64,000 nt of DNA from Mesonia algae (GTDB lineage: Bacteria > Bacteroidota > Bacteroidia > Flavobacteriales > Flavobacteriaceae): NCBI RefSeq assembly GCF_003253545.1, contig NZ_QKYV01000003.1, positions 202,375 to 266,374 on the forward strand, given 5' to 3'. Every line of letters starts with the position of its first letter. Positions within the stretch are counted from its first letter, which is position 1. Below the pieces are notes generated by a model, which worked only from the letters and a program-made list of their open reading frames with translations, was not told the DNA's origin and made no database searches. Position numbers and translations under genes: made by a program. Below are positions 41,301 to 47,038 of this stretch, one piece after another.

Positions 41301-41582
41301 ATCATCTTTCAATTAACGAGTGACGGCAAAATGCGTGGCGGTTCTAAATCTCAATTTGATGTAGATATTGTACTCTTAACCGAAAAGTTTGACGACTACA
41401 AACAAAACTATATCTATACCGATAAAAACCGTTACAACCATTTACCGGCAAGCGATTTAAAATATAATATCTATGATCGTAAAATGCTACCCATAGAAGG
41501 AGAAGAAAACACCGCTACTGCGGAAGTAAATAGCGTAACGCAACAAAACGCAAGCGGATTAGTAATAACTCCTTTAAATTAA
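38313..41582 (+). CDS. ArdC-like ssDNA-binding/zincin protein fused to a RecA-type ATPase
   Basis: This is a 1089-residue multidomain protein. Residues about 85-200 are an ArdC-type N-terminal domain (IKKVGHLPWQREW, NPYRGINYFLL, PYFLTFNQIKKNKGELKKGSTG). At about 332-375 is a zinc peptidase site HELTHSTGH with a downstream ELIAEMGA helix. At about 490-640 is a helical domain (GTSFSPEKRAEQEQ, LLSTMITGPANFPTRRAEK) known from mobile-element proteins. At about 710-780 lies a GFRWS-type domain (SHSFRWSNKNKAWQRQ). At about 890-1070 a RecA/RadA-like ATPase has Walker A APQGAGKTR, Walker B DVIMIDSF and a GGSKSQFDVDIVL segment. ArdC proteins are antirestriction factors that protect incoming DNA. The ATPase end suggests work on DNA. 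Confidence 0.75.
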   Translation: MLSSIKTYNGLNGEILTRAEVENLINKAKAEDQKHILQKLEQLLASYPEAKSFDIETTPQDEILEENLLPGIDYLAIPEEGETPGLGKPVSPDDIYQMITDLIINTIKKVGHLPWQREWEKTNLYQGKQAINFESKNPYRGINYFLLNFKVEIKDGEKILTRRNFDVPYFLTFNQIKKNKGELKKGSTGFKVVYFTKLYKVDEKGKNGKELSFGTYNKKKFDAWVDKNINNLNRDADYYKNSYLPILKYYNVFNADDITGIDWGELPKNPNADKPLKERIEIAELIVNNMPNAPKILFEGDQPAYYPDTDSILMTPIEAFKDEQSYYTTIFHELTHSTGHGKRLKRFAVSSRSESTKRDNAFEELIAEMGAVFLSAEAGTLFKTLDNSAKYLSGWNGRLVKEMKEDNRYFFRASSKSQAAADYILDRDKEGNPAYLKELENKPKKEEAKETTKTEKSKKETSNETIYPFSKSEISYDLAKRAHSGTSFSPEKRAEQEQNSHFSYLKEVYNNAKKYSKSQKTEENFEAAFDKFHKGYLKRKISELESRSRLLSTMITGPANFPTRRAEKNSNAHHNKLTELIDYSKYAEDRMRRELTARVNKPVKTGEKGALEVLEQKLEKAKREHELNKSINKIVSSVKRKKLSKEETIEKILEEVKKLEVSDKFLISYKRLMTDNLIWAKQGTQNSLAKVKRYEQRVKQEKNRSTENKMHDFKDFKILENAEQNRYQILFDDIPSEEIRKVLKSHSFRWSNKNKAWQRQITGNASYSLRKFVIPALKKIYEKIETPQKENLKEENKEVVEEPQKVNKETGQIALLGEQPQEVCEVQETTATAEINSVTQPKQNPNSLAARLQASQNQDFEYYKIDNPEIAKFLGRVEVKQKESIGISVTAPQGAGKTRFCFQLVDAFADNYKVGIASMEEHPASSLFLSKVPEYISNKNIPNVEAPEINTMQDLHELIMANDVIMIDSFEKLRELDKNVQVDKDLRKKYNGKLFIIIFQLTSDGKMRGGSKSQFDVDIVLLTEKFDDYKQNYIYTDKNRYNHLPASDLKYNIYDRKMLPIEGEENTATAEVNSVTQQNASGLVITPLN

Positions 41583-41592
41583 AACCTAAAAC

Positions 41593-41623
41593 TTTGTTAA
41601 TTAGAACAATAAAGTTATCTTTG
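41593..41623 (+). promoter_or_regulatory. consensus Bacteroidota promoter
   Basis: TTTG (41593-41596), exactly 19 bp, then TATCTTTG (41616-41623) is a perfect match to TTTG-N19-TAnnTTTG. It lies 10 bp after the ArdC-fusion stop. Transcription would begin near 41630 and soon meet a strong hairpin. Confidence 0.85.
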
Positions 41624-41629
41624 TAAAGA

Positions 41630-41683
41630 GCAATTTGTAGTAAAAATATAAAGTCTTATCTGTGGTGGGTAAGGCTTTTTTTT
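41630..41683 (+). ncRNA. short leader transcript or small RNA
   Basis: This is inferred from a perfect promoter (41593-41623) followed after about 20 nt by a strong terminator (41651-41683). The product would be a 50-55 nt RNA with no open frame. It is either a stand-alone small RNA or an attenuated leader of the gene at 41737. The 5' end is estimated from the promoter. Confidence 0.5.
41651..41683 (+). terminator. terminator / attenuator hairpin
   Basis: A 10-bp stem (AAGTCTTATC / GGTAAGGCTT with two G-U pairs), a 7-nt loop and a run of T up to 41683. It ends 53 bp before the start codon of the next gene. Confidence 0.8.
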
Positions 41684-41736
41684 GTTCGTATTATTGGAAA
41701 AAATCCTAATTTTGGAAAATATCCTAAATTTATTTT

Positions 41737-42096
41737 ATGGAATTAGAATACACCACTACAGAATATAGTTACAAAGAGGTAAAATTAAGTTTTTGTAATT
41801 ACGATAAACCTGCTATTTCCTGTTTTTTAGATCACATTGGCAAGGAGAAATTGAGCGTATTATTGCGTAACGCTCAAATAGAATTTACCCCTACCAAATT
41901 ATCCCATTTCTTCTTTAAATTTCTCAATGAAAAATGCTATTTATATATCATAGCTCCAGAAGGAAATTTTAAAATTATAGAGGTAGATCCTTTTTATATT
42001 CCACGCAAAAATTGGCAGATTTACATAGCTCCTTTAAAAATGGCCGCAGGAGATTTTAACCCCATTTTATACGCAAATGATGTAAAAAAGGGCTGA
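41737..42096 (+). CDS. small soluble protein, unknown
   Basis: This 119-residue protein (ELEYTTTEYSYKEVKLSFCNYDKPAISCFLDHIGKEKLSVLLRNAQIEFTPTKLSHFFFKFL ...) has no recognised domain. It is the last rightward gene of the element and is preceded by the promoter-hairpin leader, so it may be controlled by attenuation. It could be an excision or regulatory factor by position, but nothing proves it. It contains GCGTAACGC (41865-41873). Confidence 0.5.
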   Translation: MELEYTTTEYSYKEVKLSFCNYDKPAISCFLDHIGKEKLSVLLRNAQIEFTPTKLSHFFFKFLNEKCYLYIIAPEGNFKIIEVDPFYIPRKNWQIYIAPLKMAAGDFNPILYANDVKKG

Positions 42097-42107
42097 AATT
42101 ATAAAAA

Positions 42108-42290
42108 TTACAAATTTTTGTAAGAGTATTACAAAAATCATTACAATTTTTGTAATAGGGCTAAACAATTGAAAACCATTTTATTACAGCGATTTTTCGA
42201 TTTTGCTCTTACAAATTTATTTTAATTTTTGTAAGACTTTAAATAGCTATAAAACAATACGTTACATTAAAAAAACTGCGATTATTACAA
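42108..42290. repeat. TTACAAA repeat cluster, right
   Basis: At least seven copies of TTACAAA/TTTGTAA occur in both orientations. They include two inverted pairs (ATTACAA...TTGTAAT at about 42139-42155 and CTTACAAA...TTTGTAAG at about 42208-42234). The cluster fills the gap between the last rightward gene and the leftward integrase. A similar cluster is at 12958-12987 near the left end. Confidence 0.65.
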
Positions 42291-42335
42291 AAATTAGCCT
42301 TTTTTTCAGTTTCAAACTTAAAAATTTTATTTTTT

Positions 42336-43514
42336 CTAAAAATCAAAATCTAAATCTCTTAAAAATTCGTCTGCTTTGTAGTTTCTTGGCGTATAACTTT
42401 CAGTTATTTTAATATCATGATGCCTTGCTTGATCCCTTATTTTTTTACTAGGTACACCAAGTAAAAAAAGTTCAGTAATTCCACTATCTTTTAAAGAGTA
42501 AAATTGGTACTTATTTTCAAAATTTAGAGCGTTACGCATTTTCCCCCATTCGTCAGAAACTTTTTTAGGTTGTAATTGTTTTTTACCTGGTTTAAAATTT
42601 TCATTAGAAAATAAAAAATCATCTATTAAAAAAGTATGCACATGCTTTGCTAGTAAAATCTTTAGTTTTTTTGGAATTGTAACTATTCCGTCTTTTTTAT
42701 TTTTTGAAATTTCAGCAGGAATAAATATTGTACTTTTTTCCAAATCAATATGTTTTACCTTCAGCTTGGTTAATTCGGTTCTGCGAACAAAACAAAAGTA
42801 AACCAACAAACACAAGGTTAAATATTCTTTAGAGTTTTTAGATTGGTATTTAAAAATATCATTCCTTAAATAATTAGGTAAGATTTCCCTCTTTTTCTTA
42901 CCTACTTTTCTTTTAGGTATTTTTAAGGTAGGATTGTTTGTTAAATAGTTTCTATCTACCATAAACACGCATAATTGACTGCAAAAGGAAAGATAATTAT
43001 TGCTAGTCCTGGCCGTTCTTTTTTTATCATAATAAATATGATCTAAAAATTCAATAATAAAGGACCTGTCAAATTGCACGGTAAATAAATCTTCTAATCC
43101 TTTTAACTTAAGATATTCCTCTATATTCTTAGCGTATGAGCTGTAGGATCTGTAAGTATCTTTTCTTAACAGGTTATCGTTTAATTTTCTTTCAGCTTGT
43201 TTTAGAAATTTATCTAATACATCAATAAGCCTATAAAACTCATTATCTGCATAACCGTCAAAAAAAGGCGACCACCCTTTTTCTAGTTTCTTATTAATTT
43301 CAGCACACATGCGTTTTGCGTAACGCATCCTTACGGTTTTATTAGAATACTTCTTTACACGCCTTCTAAAGAGCTTCATTTTTTGCTCTCCAGGAACTTT
43401 TACACGAAAATAAATACGCCAATCACTACCGCTTAAACCGCCTATTTCGGCAGGTTCAAAATCTAAAAATATTTCTTTGTGAGCTGTGGAATTTGAATTT
43501 TGACTTAAAGACAT
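42336..43514 (-). CDS. tyrosine recombinase (integrase)
   Basis: This 392-residue protein has an N-terminal DNA-binding part, a SAM-like core-binding domain at about 95-205 and a catalytic domain to the end. The first catalytic Arg lies in YFCFVRRTELTKL, a Lys in the beta-hairpin (ISKNKKDGIVTIP), and the nucleophile Tyr at about 374 (DIKITESY). The usual HxxR box reads YSLKDSG at about 339-345, so His and Arg are replaced by Tyr and Lys. It lies next to the tRNA attachment site and would catalyse integration and excision there. Confidence 0.88.
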   Translation of the reverse strand: MSLSQNSNSTAHKEIFLDFEPAEIGGLSGSDWRIYFRVKVPGEQKMKLFRRRVKKYSNKTVRMRYAKRMCAEINKKLEKGWSPFFDGYADNEFYRLIDVLDKFLKQAERKLNDNLLRKDTYRSYSSYAKNIEEYLKLKGLEDLFTVQFDRSFIIEFLDHIYYDKKRTARTSNNYLSFCSQLCVFMVDRNYLTNNPTLKIPKRKVGKKKREILPNYLRNDIFKYQSKNSKEYLTLCLLVYFCFVRRTELTKLKVKHIDLEKSTIFIPAEISKNKKDGIVTIPKKLKILLAKHVHTFLIDDFLFSNENFKPGKKQLQPKKVSDEWGKMRNALNFENKYQFYSLKDSGITELFLLGVPSKKIRDQARHHDIKITESYTPRNYKADEFLRDLDFDF

Positions 43515-43550
43515 TTTTTTTTTAACCGATTACACCGATTAAAAAAATTG

Positions 43551-43569
43551 TTTTACCCATTTTTTACCC
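43551..43569. repeat. 19-bp subterminal direct repeat, right copy
   Basis: TTTTACCCATTTTTTACCC is identical to 12549-12567. It lies between the integrase start and the right att core; probable integrase arm site. Confidence 0.7.
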
Positions 43570-43591
43570 AGACAAACGGTATAAAAACCGC

Positions 43592-43617
43592 AAAACCCCT
43601 GCTATTGCAAGGGTTTT
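43592..43617 (-). terminator. element-supplied terminator for tRNA-fMet
   Basis: An 11-bp stem with one mismatch (AAAACCCCTGC / GCAAGGGTTTT) and loop TATT ends 7 nt before the right att core. It closely imitates the host hairpin at 12421-12446. It should replace the tRNA terminator that integration removed. Confidence 0.7.
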
Positions 43618-43627
43618 TAAAATCTAG

Positions 43628-43700
<73 letters not shown>

Positions 43701-43807
43701 ATTTGTGATGCAAATATATAACGTTTTATTCATTCTGCAAAACTAGAAACGATAAATATTAAAAAAATTATTATTTTTGCCTGTAACCTAATCAGTCACT
43801 GCTTTCT

Positions 43808-44833
43808 ATGAAAAAAATAAATGTTCAATCTCTTCCGATAAAGGAAGTTTTAAAAGATTTAGCTGAACAATTAGATACCAAAATTGAAGCTAAATGCCAC
43901 GAACATATCTTAAATATCCCGAAAATATACGGTGAAGGCTACATAAGAGGTATGAATTTTAAAAGCGGGATTGGTGTAATTGAATATTGTTGTCAGTTTA
44001 AAAGAGACACTCAGATTCATTTTTCACTATCAGAAGTGCACCCTCTTAAGTTTTTAATTTGCGGAGAAGGATTTATTAATCATCAATTAGAAACTTCTCA
44101 GGAGAAAACACAGATTCTGAAATTCCAAAACGTAATTGTTAGTAGTAACGAAACTCACGGGCACGTTTTAGAATTTAAAAAGAATGAAAACGTACATCTA
44201 AATAGTATTGAAGTTAATCGAGACGTTTTTTTAAAGAAATATGCTTGTGAAGTCGAATCTTGGGAACATCCATTAAAGGAGATCTTTAATGATATTGATG
44301 CGAATAAAGTTTTCTTTTATCATGGCAACTACAGTGTTTCTATTGCAAATACCATTCAAGAAATGAATATGGAAAGTAATTCTAATTTTATGAGAGAACT
44401 AAAATTAGAATCTTATGCCTTGCAATTGTTAATTCAACAAGCTGAACAACTAGAGGACGACCTAAAAGCAGATAATGATAAAACTGTTCTAAGAAAACAA
44501 GAGATTGAAAATATATCTAATCTCATATCCAAGATCGAACAAGAAATTCACTTTCCGCATACCGTAAAAAGTCTTTCTCAACACGTGGGCTTAAATGAAA
44601 ACAAATTACAAAACGGCTTTAAACATTTATACAATGAAACGGTAAATAACTACATTCAAAAACTTAGAATGCAAAAAGCTGTAGAGTTAATTTTAAACAC
44701 CGATTTAAGCATGCAAGAGATTACTGAAAAAATAGGTCTCTCTAATGCCAGCTACTTTTCTAAGGTCTTTAAAAAGGAATATTACATCTCTCCTAACGAT
44801 TTTAGAAAAGCCAACCTTAAACACAAAGAATAG
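43808..44833 (+). CDS. AraC-family transcriptional regulator
   Basis: This 341-residue protein has a sensor-like N-terminal region (to about residue 215). The C-terminal AraC double helix-turn-helix is at about 235-335 (VKSLSQHVGLNENKLQNGFKHLYNETVNNYIQKLRMQKAVELIL, then MQEITEKIGLSNASYFSKVFKKEYYISPNDFRK). It is a DNA-binding activator with unknown ligand. It is the first host gene right of the tRNA and stands alone. Confidence 0.85.
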   Translation: MKKINVQSLPIKEVLKDLAEQLDTKIEAKCHEHILNIPKIYGEGYIRGMNFKSGIGVIEYCCQFKRDTQIHFSLSEVHPLKFLICGEGFINHQLETSQEKTQILKFQNVIVSSNETHGHVLEFKKNENVHLNSIEVNRDVFLKKYACEVESWEHPLKEIFNDIDANKVFFYHGNYSVSIANTIQEMNMESNSNFMRELKLESYALQLLIQQAEQLEDDLKADNDKTVLRKQEIENISNLISKIEQEIHFPHTVKSLSQHVGLNENKLQNGFKHLYNETVNNYIQKLRMQKAVELILNTDLSMQEITEKIGLSNASYFSKVFKKEYYISPNDFRKANLKHKE

Positions 44834-44952
44834 ATTATCAGTTTATTAACTATTCCTTAAGAGGTCATTTGTTTTTTTGTTAAACTCCGCATAAATATCT
44901 GTGGAGATGCTTTCACTTAGAGAATTCTGTTTTAAATTTAAAACAAAAACAA

Positions 44953-45273
44953 GTGAAAGCAAGAGAATTCTACTATCGAAACAAATCAAATTTAAATGAA
45001 ATTATTGCTGCTCCTAAAAAGAAAGTAGCGCATTCATTTTATTGTTATTTATTAAAAAAGCACTACAAAGCTACTCTTGTAAACATAGATTACGCTAAAA
45101 AAATCGCGTATCTACATTATGATTACGGTAATAAAAATATAATAGATAGTAGGTTATTTTCGGCAAATTCTCGTGTAATAGAACTTCACTTTAATTCTAT
45201 TGGGGATTTAATGATCACTTGTTTAAAAAATAATGCTAATAGAAAAGCTATTTATCAACAAGTAAAAATTTAA
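44953..45273 (+). CDS. hypothetical protein
   Basis: This 106-residue protein starts at GTG 44953, with no ATG nearby in frame. It reads KAREFYYRNKSNLNEIIAAPKKKVAHSFYCYLL ... RKAIYQQVKI. It is basic, with no recognised domain. It could be a shorter protein from an internal start. Confidence 0.4.
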   Translation: MKAREFYYRNKSNLNEIIAAPKKKVAHSFYCYLLKKHYKATLVNIDYAKKIAYLHYDYGNKNIIDSRLFSANSRVIELHFNSIGDLMITCLKNNANRKAIYQQVKI

Positions 45274-45297
45274 ATACTAACCTAAAAACCAAACATT

Positions 45298-45459
45298 ATG
45301 ATACGCTGGATTGTTATTTTTTTAATTATCGCATTAGTTGCTGCAATTTTCGGATTCGGAGGAATTGCTGATGGCGCTGCAGATATTGCACAAATAATCT
45401 TTTACATCTTTATTGTCTTATTAGTACTTTCCTTACTCTCAAGACTTTTTAGAAGATAA
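45298..45459 (+). CDS. DUF1328 (YtjA-type) small membrane protein
   Basis: This 53-residue protein (IRWIVIFLIIALVAAIFGFGGIADGAADIAQIIFYIFIVLLVLSLLSRLFRR) has two hydrophobic helices around the FGFGGIA segment typical of DUF1328. Such proteins are often stress-related in bacteria. It ends in a terminator. Confidence 0.85.
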   Translation: MIRWIVIFLIIALVAAIFGFGGIADGAADIAQIIFYIFIVLLVLSLLSRLFRR

Positions 45460-45477
45460 TTGATATTATATAAAATC

Positions 45478-45513
45478 AAAAAGCTGCAAATTTGAAATTT
45501 TGCAGCTTTTTTT
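45478..45513. terminator. bidirectional terminator
   Basis: A 13-bp stem (AAAAAGCTGCAAA / TTTGCAGCTTTTT) with an 8-nt loop lies between the rightward DUF1328 gene and the leftward CPXCG gene. A and T runs on both sides suit both directions. Confidence 0.85.
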
Positions 45514-45691
45514 ATTGTCCTAATATTTCAGTTCTAAACTCTATCAGGTTTTTCGCTTCAAACTTTACCGTAATTTCTATGGGATTGCAGCAAACTTCGC
45601 AATCTTCTATATAAGTTTGACTCACTGAAGAATCTAACAACATCGAAATTTCTTCCCAGCAATGTGGACATTGAAAATAATGCTCTATCAT
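45512..45691 (-). CDS. CPXCG-motif cysteine-rich small protein
   Basis: This 59-residue protein (IEHYFQCPHCWEEISMLLDSSVSQTYIEDCEVCCNPIEITV ...) has a CPHC pair and a CEVCC group that should bind one zinc ion, as in CPXCG-type proteins common in bacteria. Function unknown. It lies 12 bp upstream of the TolC-like gene only by map order; its start is not shared with that operon. Confidence 0.85.
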   Translation of the reverse strand: MIEHYFQCPHCWEEISMLLDSSVSQTYIEDCEVCCNPIEITVKFEAKNLIEFRTEILGQ

Positions 45692-45703
45692 TAAAAAGTA
45701 ATT

Positions 45704-47038
45704 TTAAAATTGAACGTTTAAAAGTTGACCTGACAATTGTAAAACCTGCAGCTCTGCTAACTTTGCATCATATTTAGCCAAATTCTTACTCGTCTTCGCA
45801 TTGATTAAATTAATTTGCGCTTGACGGAATTCAATAGAGGTAATCTGCCCTATTTTAAAACGTTCTTCAGAACGTTCAAAATTTGCTTCACTTGTCACCA
45901 CATTTTGCTCTTGTAACTCATAAATATAAAGTCTGTTTTGATAATTATCTAATGCATTTTTTAAATCACGATCAACTTCATTTTCTATTTGTTTCTTTTG
46001 AATTTGCTGATTTTCATACAAAATCTTAGCGTTTCTAACTCGAACAGAAGTAGAGCCTCCATCAAAAATATCCCACGAGAGACTAACTCTAGCAGAGAGC
46101 CCAGATGTAGTTTGCAAAGAACCTGGAAAAAACGGACTGTCGGCACTTCTATTACGATTCCAGCCATAAGAACCTGTTAAGCCTACGCTAGGTAAATATC
46201 CAGATTTATTTACTTTAATATCGTACTCACTAATCACTAAATTCTTTTCTATTTGCAATAGAGAAACATTATTTGTTTTGGCTTCTTTTACATAATTTTC
46301 AATCTTTAATTGTGGCGTAAACCCTACTATAGTATCTACTTCAAAATTAACCGAAGGCTCTTTCCCAATAATATAACTTAAATCTCTTTTGGTGTTTCTT
46401 AATTGTTGGCGTGTACCAATGAGATTAATACTATCGTTAGTAACATCTACTTTAGCATTTAAAACTTCCAGTTTGTTGCTTTGTCCATACTCAAATTGAT
46501 ATTCAGCGCGGGTAACTCGCTCTTTAGAGATTGCCAAAGTCTGCTCTAATACTTCTACATTTTCAGATAGACGAGCAATCTCAAAGTACACAGAGAAAAG
46601 CTCCAATAAAGTATTTTCAATCGTTTCTCGTGCCTCTAGTTCCGATAAGTTATATTCTTCTTTTAATTGACGGTAATTATACAACCTACCTAAACCATCA
46701 AATATGGTATAATTCAAATCGAGAGAGCCTCCATAACTCGTATTTTCTAGATCATTTTGATCTCGAGGCTCTTCTCCATCAATTTCCGTTAAACGGTCAT
46801 CTAAACTATAGTCTGCAAAAGCACTACCTACTAAAGTTGGCAAATAGCCCGAATTTAAAATCCCTGCGTTGTTTTCGGCAATTTCAATATTATTATCGGC
46901 AATTTTAATTCCGTAATTTTTTTCTAAAGTTTGCTTTATCGCTTCTTTTTTAGATAAAAAAGGAGTCTCTTCTTGCGCAACCATTATAAAATTGAACAAA
47001 CAAGATATTAATATAAGTAATAGTTTAACTCTACTCAT
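45704..47038 (-). CDS. TolC-family outer-membrane efflux protein
   Basis: This 444-residue protein has a signal peptide (VKLLLILISCLFNFIMVAQ). Two OEP-type helical repeats with the duplicated alpha-hairpin pattern follow (LEVLNAKVDVTNDSINL ... ERFKIGQITSIEFRQAQINLINAKTS). It forms the outer-membrane channel of the RND pump encoded upstream. Its start overlaps the end of the RND gene by 8 bp, showing one operon: adaptor, RND pump, channel. Confidence 0.88.
   Translation of the reverse strand: MSRVKLLLILISCLFNFIMVAQEETPFLSKKEAIKQTLEKNYGIKIADNNIEIAENNAGILNSGYLPTLVGSAFADYSLDDRLTEIDGEEPRDQNDLENTSYGGSLDLNYTIFDGLGRLYNYRQLKEEYNLSELEARETIENTLLELFSVYFEIARLSENVEVLEQTLAISKERVTRAEYQFEYGQSNKLEVLNAKVDVTNDSINLIGTRQQLRNTKRDLSYIIGKEPSVNFEVDTIVGFTPQLKIENYVKEAKTNNVSLLQIEKNLVISEYDIKVNKSGYLPSVGLTGSYGWNRNRSADSPFFPGSLQTTSGLSARVSLSWDIFDGGSTSVRVRNAKILYENQQIQKKQIENEVDRDLKNALDNYQNRLYIYELQEQNVVTSEANFERSEERFKIGQITSIEFRQAQINLINAKTSKNLAKYDAKLAELQVLQLSGQLLNVQF

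Noticed and set aside
42203-42412. A possible 69-residue rightward protein overlapping the integrase end
   Set aside because: It is low-complexity, covers the TTACAAA repeat region and runs antiparallel into the integrase gene; no start signal or homology pattern.
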